Part shown: in pieces, positions 34,880 to 44,625 of the stretch
Position numbering within the stretch: position 1 is the stretch's first letter
Layout of the letters: the number at the start of each line of letters is the position of its first letter
Assembly: GCF_963855985.1 (NCBI RefSeq)
Contig: NC_087105.1
Span: 498,501-562,500 of the forward strand
Source: Ostrinia nubilalis
Lineage: Eukaryota > Arthropoda > Insecta > Lepidoptera > Crambidae
DNA length: 64,000 nucleotides
Direction: 5' to 3'
Made by a program: the position numbers and the translations under genes
The notes under the pieces: generated by a model
What the model saw: the letters and a program-made list of their open reading frames with translations, nothing else
Databases searched by the model: none
Told to the model about the DNA's origin: nothing

Positions 34880-36138
34880 TTAGCAGGGTTCCCACTTTAA
34901 CGTTGTATATTTAACTGTGGAAACTTAATTGGTTTATGTGTTTTCTTACTGCACCTAAGTTAAATTATATTGTAACTGTATGTTTCCCAAAAATAAATAA
35001 ATAAATACATGCTTTTCTTTTTTACACACGCATATGTTATAAGTATTATAATTAAGCCTGTGAATTGATATTAAGGCTGGAAATTGTTTTTTTTTTCACA
35101 TTGCAATGTTAATGGCATGATGAACTTATGCAATAATACCAGCTGACCAAAAAAAATCTTTCACTTACTTATCTATATTACGTATATTGTTAGTATAGAA
35201 GCAAAATTATAGAATAAGAATAAGAAAAACTTTATTTGACACAAAAAATAAAAATGAAAAACAGAACAAAGGGACATAAAACTATACATACACGAATATT
35301 TTTGTGCCAAAAAGGCGCCCGCTCGGCATTAATCGAGCCACGAGTGCATGCACGCGTGCCCCGACGCTGGTTTTCAGCGGGGGCCTCTCCAACCAACATT
35401 TTAAATTAAAAAAAAAAACATTAAACAATACATCGACAAGAGTGCGCCACTATCTCTTTGCACAATAATTACAACAAGAAAACAAAATTATGAAATTACA
35501 ATAGTGTACAACACTGGAGGCGACTCATGACGCTAGCCCCCCAAGACAAAATGCACTTTTTAAAACGAATCGAAAATCGAATCTGTCAAAAAATCCATAA
35601 AAAAAAGGCTTTTCGATCGCTTTTAGACTGACTTGCAATTATAAAGTGCATAATATGCATATTATTTCGACCTATGTGCTTGTGCACCAGCCGTCACATG
35701 CTGACTTATTGGAGTTCTTGGCTTATACAATAAAGCAACAAGAAGCTTAAAAATAAATTATAGCTTGCCCTACTATTTTTTTTTATGTGACAATAGTGGA
35801 AGTGTAGCTTGTACTGTCACGATTGGATATCGATTAACCTGCTTTAAACTTAAGATACAATATTTTGATCTGCAATGAAATTAGTGATTTAGTTTTTAAG
35901 ATGAGAACTGAATTCGTCAACCATGTGTTTTTTTTTTCAATACTCGCGCGCATAAAATATAATATTGACGTCATCTTCACTGGTAATTAGGCTTTATTTA
36001 TTAATTGAATCCAAATAAACTCTAATAAATACATACTAATTAGAGAAGTTAATTACACAATTTAGTTTATAATAATTTGTTTAATTTTTCCACTAATTTT
36101 ATTTTTTTAATTAGGTAATTTCATTATTAATTAACATA
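34880..36138. other. Upstream flank of gene E
   Basis: 34880-35080 and 35955-36065 match the upstream flank of gene F (57700-57800 and 58510-58615), so E and F were duplicated together with upstream DNA. 35208-35545 is a minus-strand LINE 3' fragment with a (TTATTC)n-type tail. No gene. Confidence 0.55.
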
Positions 36139-36326
36139 AAAAAATTGGCCAAGTGCGTGTCGTACCACGCGCAGTGTAGGGTTCCATAGTTGTCCGTCTT
36201 TACCACAATATATTTCAAAAGCAAGCAATTACGAGTACCTTCATCTAAAGTCACTTTTCATATTTTCTTCTAAGGATTTTTTATGAGGTATGAAATTTTA
36301 TAATACATGAGTTAAATGACTATTAC

Positions 36327-37445
36327 CAGGTCTGTTCATCTCCGCGAGTTTGCATCGAAAACAAAACACGCGCGACGACCCCTCCTGTAGGCCTAAGATG
36401 CGCGCTGTGATAAGCGGTTATCACTCCATTTTATCAATTTTGCCCATACATTTTGACGTCGATAAAAGTTATCACGACGCGCATCTTAGGCGTACTGAGG
36501 TACCTAATCGACAGGACAATCACGAGCGAATATTGACGGACGCACGTGTATTCTTCACCCATTTGCATTGTAAAGACAATAAACTATATGTAAAAACGGT
36601 GGTGTAATTAATACTGTGCAGTATTTTTTAACTGCCTGAATAAAAACACAAAATATCACATGCTTAATCATGTATTTACTCCATCATTTTCCGCAGTTTG
36701 GCACTTCACGTCACACATCATTTTACTGAAGTCAGCCCTATTCCTTCGGCGGAGTACCGAACACTGACGTTTGTCAACAAAATGGTGCTCAACTATTGAG
36801 ACAAGCTAAATTATACCATATTGTTAACGATATTAAGCATACATTCTTCATTCAACCTTTGCGAAGAAAATCTTCTGTACGTAGTACTTGTTATTATTCT
36901 GTACTATTACCAGGCCTGTTCATCTCCGCGAGTTTACATCGAAAACAAAACACGCACGATGGCCCGCCTACAGGATACTATTCGACAAGGCCTCACATAC
37001 GAGCGAACATTGACTCACGCACGCGTATTCTTGTGTATGATGGAAGAAAATAAATAAAATGGTGTACTAAATACTGTGCAGTATTTAACTGCCTAAATAA
37101 TAATAAAAACACAGACTGTACTTTTTTAAGTTGCCTCAAGACACTGAGAAGTAAATAAGTAGTTCTTTAATACTATTCATGATAATTCTTGCTAAATCAT
37201 GTATTTCCTCGGCCATTTTCCGCAGTTTGGCACCTCCCGTCACATCATTTTACCGAAGTCAGCCCTATAGCTTCGGCGCAGTGCCGATCACTGACGTTTG
37301 TCAACAAAATGGTGCTTGACTGTTGAGACAGGCTAAATTACACCATATTGTTAATGACATTGAGCATACATTTTTTGAAATACCTTCGCGAAGTAAAACT
37401 TCTGTACGTAGTACTTATTATTATTCTGTGCTATTACTCTTAAAC
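36327..37445. repeat. Direct repeats of a roughly 400-bp unit
   Basis: Three partial units share GTCTGTTCATCTCCGCGAG, CATTTTCCGCAGTTTGGCAC, ACTGACGTTTGTCAACAAAA and CTTCTGTACGTAGTACTT. Units start near 36330, 36660 and 37190. No protein is recognised. Confidence 0.65.
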
Positions 37446-37468
37446 TAACTAATGTATCTTAACCGTTC

Positions 37469-37643
37469 GAGTAGGCGCACACCGTTGATTTTTAGTTGGC
37501 CGATAGTTGTGCCCGATTTTAATTTGTATGAAGAATCGGCCAAATCGAATCGGCGTAGTGTGCGCACTCCCATACATGCCCATACTGATCAACTGCCCGA
37601 CTAAACTATCGGCCGATTAAAAATCAACGGTGTGCGCCTACTC
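37469..37643. mobile_element. MITE, 175 bp
   Basis: Inverted termini GAGTAGGCGCACACCGTTGA (29 bp in all). The uninterrupted site is preserved in the inverted host copy near 46580 (AACCGTTATAG). Confidence 0.8.
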
Positions 37644-38133
37644 TTATAGTTTTCCTTGAAAATTCATGAAAATCAGTACCTATTATTACAATTTTTTCCA
37701 GATTTTTCAAGCCAACGGTTTAGTTTTTAGAGGGGGGGGACGCCCTACTCGAACAAAAATTGGCACTTTAAACTTTAATAATTTGCAAACAGATCCCTAA
37801 GTGGAAAAATAGTCTTAGAAACCCCTAAGCCATTTTAAAAGACCTATCCAACGATACCCCCCACGATGGGTTAGAAAATGAAAAAATCATCCCTTCTTTA
37901 TACAGGGTGGAAACGATAAGAAGAATAAGAATAAGAATGTCTTTATTTGCTTCAAACATGGTATAAGGATGTTGGTTTTTACAATGTGCTCATGTTTAGC
38001 CTTTTAAAAATAGCATGCAAATCATTTTCATAAAATGTCATTTCAATAAAATATTTTATATCAAATTACATTAAAGAGAGATTATTCTATTACATTCATT
38101 GTCAAACAATTAAGTATTTATGTCAAATTCTAT

Positions 38134-41100
38134 CTATGTCAAATTATAATTAAAATATTCCTTAATACTGTAAAAATTTTTGTTATGGAGCCAATCATAC
38201 AATTTCTTTTTAAACGGTCCAGACTTCAAATCTTTAAATTCATTTGGTAACTTGTTGAACACTCTTACACACATAGCCAGGCAACTTTTACCGTATTTGT
38301 CAGATTTTGGAATAACTTTTAACACCAATTTATGCGGGTTTCTGCGCTGTCTAGAGTTTTGTATGTCATTCGCTTTTTTGAACAATCCTTTGTTTTTATG
38401 TACAAAGTTACAGATTTCCAAAATATATAGTGAAGGTAAAGGTAATAAACCAAGATCTTTAAACAATGGTCTACATGATTCTCTAGGCGGAATTCCACAG
38501 ATTGCTCTGATGCATCTCTTTTGGGCTATAAAGGCTCTATTTTTGTCTGTGCTATTGCCCCATAGCATAAGGCCGTAGCGTGCTATTGATTCTACATATG
38601 CCCTATAAGACATAACAGCCGTTTTACTGTTTGTTACCTTTTTAACGTGATTTAGGGCATATCCAAATTTATTTATTCTGTTACATATGTTCTCAATATG
38701 CTGCTTCCAGTTTAAATCCTCGTCAATAGTAATACCTAAAAATTTTATACACTGTGCTTGCTGAATTTTATTAATATTTAGCTTAAAATTGTACTTCGCG
38801 TGTTTTGATTTGTTAAATTGTACAAATACCGATTTATTTAAATTAATTGTCAAATTGTTACTCTCAAGCCATTCTATTATATTATCAACAGTGTCATTAA
38901 TGTCAGTCTCATGATTCAATATCGAGTTATCTGTCTTATCCGTGGTCACTATTATTGAGATGTCATCAGCATATAAGATGCACTTGTGGTTTGTCGCGTC
39001 AGTTATGTCATTTACATATAATAGGAACAATAAAGGCCCTAGAATACTTCCCTGGGGAACACCCTTTTGAGTTACGCGATAATGCGAAGAATGAGAAATC
39101 ATCTCTTTTTTCTCAACCTTAGCAATGGTGACACACTGCTTTCTATTGGTCAAGTATGACTCTATCCATTGATTCGTCACACCTCTTATGCCGATATCCT
39201 CTAGTTTTTTTAGTAATATTTTGTGAGAGACGAAATCAAATGCCTTAGACAAATCAAAGAATAGACCGGTTGTGAGGCGATTTTTGTTAATATTATCTAG
39301 TATAGAATCCAAGAGTGAAAAAGAAGCTAATGTCGTAGATTTCTCTTTTTGGAAACCGAATTGATCATTTGTTATGATCTCAAATTTAGTACAAAAATCT
39401 AGAAGCCTTCTATACATGCACTTTTCAAATATTTTGGAAAATATCGTAATAAGTGTAATAGGACGATAATTGTTAACATCGTCTTTATGACCTTTTTTGT
39501 AAAGTGGCTTTACCACCGACACCTTAAGTGCTTCTGGGAAAATTCCTGATTTAAAAGATATATTTACCAGATGAGTCAAGATGTCTGCTAATTCATTCAT
39601 ACTGGATTTAATTATTTTTGTACTGATCCCGTCATATCCTTCTGAATTTGTATTTTTTAATGTCAGAATTTCTTTTTTAATGTCATAATGTGTCATTGGT
39701 TTAAGGAAAATTGAATTTGATATACCATGTCTCTTTTTAAATTGATGCTGCATATTAATTGGCAAAGGTTTATTGGATATGTCAATGAAATGGTCATTAA
39801 ATACATTAGCTATGTCACTTGGGTTTTTAATAATAATGCCATTGGAATTTATTGAGGAAATGTCATTAAGGTTTTTGTTATCAATTTCGTTTTTTATAAC
39901 CGTCCAAGTAGCTCTACACTTGTTGTCACTTTTATTTATATACTGTATGTTACATATTTTTTTCGATCTATATATACATTTTTTTAAGATTTTAGAGTAT
40001 GTAAGGTATTTTGTTCTATTTGCTGTTGATTTATTTTTATAATAACGAAATCGAAGAGCTCTTTTATTTGTACAGCAATTTTTTAGCCCTTTGCTCATCC
40101 ATTTATGGTTGTTTCTACAGGGTGTCCCGTAATGTAACGTCAAGCCGGAACTGGGTGTTGAGGCAAGTTGTGCTGGTTATCAGAAAAATATAAAAAAAAA
40201 TCTATGTGGCATATTTTACAAATAATAGGCATTTAAAAAAAATCAAAAAATTCTACTCCAGGTGACGGTCCTTTTACTCGTGTTGCCACAAATCTTCACT
40301 TTTTCCAAAATTTTTTTTTGTTATGTAACCCTGAATAATGCTTCTTTAAATTCTTATCAAAATTACAAAACCAGCTGCTCCAGCTTGGATGAAAAAAATA
40401 CATTATTCCCAAAAAAAATTCCAAAATAAAAATTTTGCCTAGTTTAAACTGACTGTACTGAAAAAAAAATGTACTACGCGAGTGTGGCAAGTGACGTCAT
40501 AATTTGGCGCATTTAGTAAGGATTCCAAAATGGTATAACACTTGGTAAATTTTTGCTGTAATTTTCGACAATTTTTGGTTTTTTGGAAATAGTCCCGTTT
40601 TTAACTTTATCTACCTTGGTTAAAAAATATTATTCTAATGTGCCCAAAATTCAAGTTTCTGTGACTGACTGTCACATAAACTTTTGTCACCATGACAGTA
40701 ATCAGTAGTTGACATACTGTGACAAAAGTCACCCGTGCGCGCGCGCCTTTACTACCTGCTCTGCCTGCACTTGTACTTGGTAACAGGGATAATAAGGATA
40801 TGAAGTTTCGGTTATGGATACGGTTACGGATATTAGAATAATAATTTACCGGTTTCGGTTACGGTCACGGATATGAAATCATTTCAGATTATCCGAAAGT
40901 TTCGGATAATTTCGGTTACGGAATTATTAGAATTTCAAAAATGTAGGTATAATACAAATAGCAAGATGCTGCGTGAGCGTGACCCACATAGCTACTTTAT
41001 GTACAAACTAAGACGACACCTATGTATGATAAAGGTAAAACAGGCTGGCATATTAGATGGTGCCAGCGAATGCCAGACAAGTTGGTAACAAATATTAAGA

Positions 41101-42843
41101 TTTAAGGTACAATTCCAAGACGGGCCGCAGACTGCAAACTGCAACCGCAAACTGCAAAACTATGAAATCGGCAGCGCGGCATTGCAGCTGCGGCGTGTAT
41201 ACTGCAGATTTCATAGAGTTTTGTAGTTTGGAATTGTACCCTTAGACTCCGCCTTTATCCGAAACTATCCGTAACTTTTGAATCAGTTTCGGTTACGGCT
41301 ATGGATATTTTTTTATTTCGGATATCCGATAGTTTCGGTTACGGTTACGGATATCCATAACATCCCTGCTTGGTAAGATGGCCCTCTCCGTCCCGCTCAT
41401 ACCTTTTAAAATGGCTTCTCCACCTCACTTAAGCCAGAAACTTGAATTTTGGGCACATGAGAATAATATTTTTAACCAAGGTAGATAAAGTTAAAAACGG
41501 GATTATTTCCAATAAACAAAAATTGTCGACAATTACAGCAAGATTTTACAAAGTGTTATACTATTTTGGAATCCTTACTAAATGCGCCAAATTATGACGT
41601 CACTTGCCACACTCGCGTAGTACAATTTTTTTTCAGTACAGTCAGTTTAATCTAGGCAAAATTTTTATTTTGATATTTTTTTTGGGAATAATGTATTTTT
41701 TTCATCCAAGTTGGAGCAGCTGGTTTTGTAATTTTGATAACAATTTAGAGAAGCATTATTCAGGGTTACATAATAAAAAAAAATTTGGAAAAAGTGAAGA
41801 TTTGTGGCAACACGAGTAAAAAGACCGTCACCGGGAGTAGAATTTTTGGATTTTTTTTAAATGCCTATTATTTTGACAAAATGCCACATAGATTTTTTTT
41901 TATATTTTTCTGATAACCAGCATAACTTGCCTCAACACCCAGTTCCGGCTTGACGTTACATTACGGGACACCCTGTATATGTGACCTGTTTCCTAATTCG
42001 TATGTTTGGAAAGCAAAGACTATAGAACATGGCGAATGTTTCCTGAAACTTATTGAAAGCTATGTTAACATTAGTTTCCGCATAGATCTCAGACCATGAT
42101 AGTCTGTTCAGGCATTCTTTAAATTTTCTGATATTTAAGTAAGAGTAATCTTTCCTAAATGTAAAATAAGAATCAGGTTTTAACTCTTTCTGGCTTACTG
42201 GGAAGCTTAAGAGTTGTGCAGTCTCATGGTCTGACAAACCCAAAGGTAACACAGTTGCTTCCGCATTTTTAATATTACTAAGAATATGGTCGATGCAAGA
42301 GTCCTTTCGCGTGGGGACGTTAATATGGATTTTTAAGTTGTATCCATTGCATAGATCCTGTAAATGAGACGTGATTTTACCTATTTTGAAAGTATTTATA
42401 TTAATGTCACCTGCTATAACGATTTTAGTACTAGTCTTATATTTTCTTGTTATGTCATGTAGAGTAAGGTTTAATTTGTCCAAAAATATATTAGGGTCAG
42501 ATGTAGGAGTTCTGTATAAGCAGATAATGACCATATTATAGACAGGAATCTCAATACCACAAATTTCAAATAATTTCTGAGTTGCATATTTATGGAGGTA
42601 AGTTAGTTCTCTAAAGTCAATGTTATTCTTTATTAAAATGCATGTTCCGCCTCGTTTTTTATCCCTACAAAAGGAAGCCGCTATATTGTAATCTTTTACT
42701 TTTATATAATTGTCATACCCAGCTTTTAGGAAAGTTTCGGTTAGACATAAGATATTGGGAATGCAATCTTCCTCTCGTAAGTTTTCTAACGTTAACTCTA
42801 GCAAAGATTGTTTGGAAAGAACACTGGCAATATTCTGATGCAT
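38134..42843 (-). CDS. LINE ORF2 (endonuclease and reverse transcriptase), split by a transposon
   Basis: The N-terminal part (42843-41976) is an APE-type endonuclease: HQNIASVLSK, LTETFL, RGGTCILI, AGDININTF and SDHE. The C-terminal part (40115-38134) is the reverse transcriptase: NYRPITLIT, GVPQGSILGPLLF, YADD, then a C-terminal region. Between them lies a 1858-bp TA-flanked element. The two parts are in the same frame when one TA is counted, giving 949 codons plus stop with no other break, so the insertion is the only visible defect. It copies LINE RNA into DNA at a nicked target in the nucleus. Confidence 0.85.
40784..41368. mobile_element. hAT-like MITE inside the long-TIR element
   Basis: 8-bp target duplication CTTGGTAA (40776-40783, 41369-41376) and termini CAGGGAT(A/G)(A/T)TA. 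The interior is rich in repeats of TTTCGGTTACGGATA. Confidence 0.88.
41105..41241. mobile_element. 137-bp TTA-flanked MITE inside the hAT-like MITE
   Basis: Termini (A/G)GGTACAATTCCAA; TTA at 41102-41104 and 41242-41244, as in PIF/Harbinger. Innermost layer of the nest. Confidence 0.7.
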
Positions 42844-42862
42844 TATTTTAAAACTTAAAGGT

Positions 42863-44521
42863 TTAGGATCGAAAAAAAGTGTTCTTTGTTAATTTGGGAA
42901 AATAATGGGGTATAGTTCCTTTTTTATATTGTGACACTATATTATTATCATCAGAGTTGCCTGAGGAAACCCGCCCCACATTATCATTCAGAGGTTGTTT
43001 CCGCGTAAAATAATATGGAATTGTACCTTTACGTATTTTTTTCTCCAGACTTGGTTTATTACGGAATATCAAATTCTTGAGTATTTTAGGGTCTAAGTAT
43101 TCTTCATGATAGTCAATACAATTAATTACGTGGTTGATGGAATTACATATGTTATACAAATTATTATAATCGCAGTAAACAAAGTGGCAGTTTTTGTATT
43201 CTTTACATGTCTTTTCAATATTTTTGTTTAAATCGTACACATTCAGGTATTTATTTTTAAAAACATTGAGAACAATAATATTGTTGTTGGCAAATGTTTT
43301 ACATAAGGAACGAATCTGTGATAGAACTATATGTTGACTATAATCGTTTTCACCGATACTAATTACAAGCTTATCCTTTTCCGCTAGCTTAAATGTCCGA
43401 TAATCCCGTAATACCTCGGTGCTAAAAGCAAACGGCTTTAATTCTGCTCTCACTTTATATTTCCCGTAGACATTATTTTCTCTGGAGCGTATTAGCGCGG
43501 CTGATAGGTTGATACATTGCTGTGTGCCCACAATAAACATTTTCTTTGTGTAGTCCTGAATATCTCCTCCTGTACTTTTAGGCCTTTGCTGTGTAGAGCT
43601 TTTAGGAATAGTTATTCTTTGTTTGAGCGAAATAATGTTGTTATTTAGATCAGCTATTTCATTCTCTGCAGTCTTCAATTTGTATTCGAGGTGTGTTATT
43701 CTGAGTTGAAGCGTTTTGATTTTTTTGTCCTCTTCGCCATCCCTGTTATGATGACTGCTTGATGAGGTTTTAGGAGTCGTAAATATAGACGGACTCCCTG
43801 TTACTTTGGAATTGGATCTACATTGATTGCCTGAGCTTCGACTAGTTTCCAGTAGCGGCGATTGGCATAACATCTTTAATGTACTGTTTTCCTTTAATAA
43901 TTTTTCTATATGTCTATCAAGTTCAATGTTTCTCAATATTGTGCTGTCAAGTTCATTTTGCGTATATTCGAGTTCTGTCTTTAGCTGAGTTATCATTTCT
44001 TTCATTTCATGAACTGTGACCGAATCAGTTAGTGTTAAATCCAGACTTCTAGAGAGGTGGTCTGTCATCCGAGACATCTCTACTGAAGTGTCAATTTCTG
44101 TGAGAACATGGGAGTCGTTTAGCTCACTGTTGGTAGAGGAACGGTGCGCAGGACTAGAGGGCTCGCTTGGTGTGTTGGTTATCGTTTGTATTGTTGTAGC
44201 CGGCAGTATCACGTTGTCCTTCGGTTCCGCCAACTTGGAGGCCAGGCATTTTTTTCGAGTCATGACGTTGGAGGTCTCCTCTTGTTTGCTAGACGCTTTG
44301 GATTTGCATTCTTTACACTTCCAGTTCTTCCTTGTGTTTGGCTCCATTAAACGATAGAGTTTTTCCGATAGACCTACACAGTCAAACTCATACCGATTTT
44401 TACATGAAGAGCATAATACTGTGCTTTTTACGTCAACCATGGCTTTGCATTTAAAACATTTCGTTGTTTTTCGTCCATTGCTGTTAGTAGCATTTTTACT
44501 ATCGGGTGCTTTTGTTGACAT
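42863..44521 (-). CDS. LINE ORF1 protein with PHD finger, coiled coil and SGNH-like domain
   Basis: 552 residues from ATG 44521 (an upstream in-frame extension lacks support). Residues about 17-80 hold a Cys-rich PHD-type zinc finger (CFKCKAM, CSSC, CKECK). A Ser/Thr-rich linker follows, then coiled-coil segments (about 190-350) and a C-terminal globular region with IVGTQQC, VISIGENDYSQ and NIIVLNVFKN that looks like the SGNH-hydrolase core known in CR1/L2 ORF1 proteins; the GENDY box would be the GxND block. It probably binds LINE RNA. The stop precedes the ORF2 start by only 19 bases, suggesting re-initiation. No frameshift is seen. Confidence 0.75.
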   Translation of the reverse strand: MSTKAPDSKNATNSNGRKTTKCFKCKAMVDVKSTVLCSSCKNRYEFDCVGLSEKLYRLMEPNTRKNWKCKECKSKASSKQEETSNVMTRKKCLASKLAEPKDNVILPATTIQTITNTPSEPSSPAHRSSTNSELNDSHVLTEIDTSVEMSRMTDHLSRSLDLTLTDSVTVHEMKEMITQLKTELEYTQNELDSTILRNIELDRHIEKLLKENSTLKMLCQSPLLETSRSSGNQCRSNSKVTGSPSIFTTPKTSSSSHHNRDGEEDKKIKTLQLRITHLEYKLKTAENEIADLNNNIISLKQRITIPKSSTQQRPKSTGGDIQDYTKKMFIVGTQQCINLSAALIRSRENNVYGKYKVRAELKPFAFSTEVLRDYRTFKLAEKDKLVISIGENDYSQHIVLSQIRSLCKTFANNNIIVLNVFKNKYLNVYDLNKNIEKTCKEYKNCHFVYCDYNNLYNICNSINHVINCIDYHEEYLDPKILKNLIFRNKPSLEKKIRKGTIPYYFTRKQPLNDNVGRVSSGNSDDNNIVSQYKKGTIPHYFPKLTKNTFFRS

Positions 44522-44560
44522 TGTAAAAAACAAAAGCAAAAACAAAAAATAAAATGTATC

Positions 44561-44625
44561 TTGGATTCGAACTGGGGCCTTCCTGCGTATACAGCGATCC
44601 CTTAACCGCAACACCAGCCAGCTCT
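44561..44625 (-). other. tRNA-like segment in the LINE 5' region
   Basis: The minus strand carries TGGTGTTGCGG (A-box-like) and GTTCGAATCC (B-box) at tRNA spacing. It lies just before ORF1. Either a captured tRNA/SINE head or an internal pol III-like promoter. Confidence 0.5.

Larger units (their letters stand above)
40118..41975. mobile_element. Long-TIR TA-flanked element inside LINE ORF2
   Basis: TA at 40116-40117 and 41976-41977; termini CAGGGTGTCCCGTAATGTAA. Inverted arms of about 540 bp (to about 40670 and from about 41435). No transposase. The loop carries a hAT-like MITE. Confidence 0.85.

Noticed and set aside
36327..37445. CRISPR-like or regulated tandem array
   Set aside because: Only about three diverged units of roughly 400 bp with no spacers; ordinary dispersed repeats.
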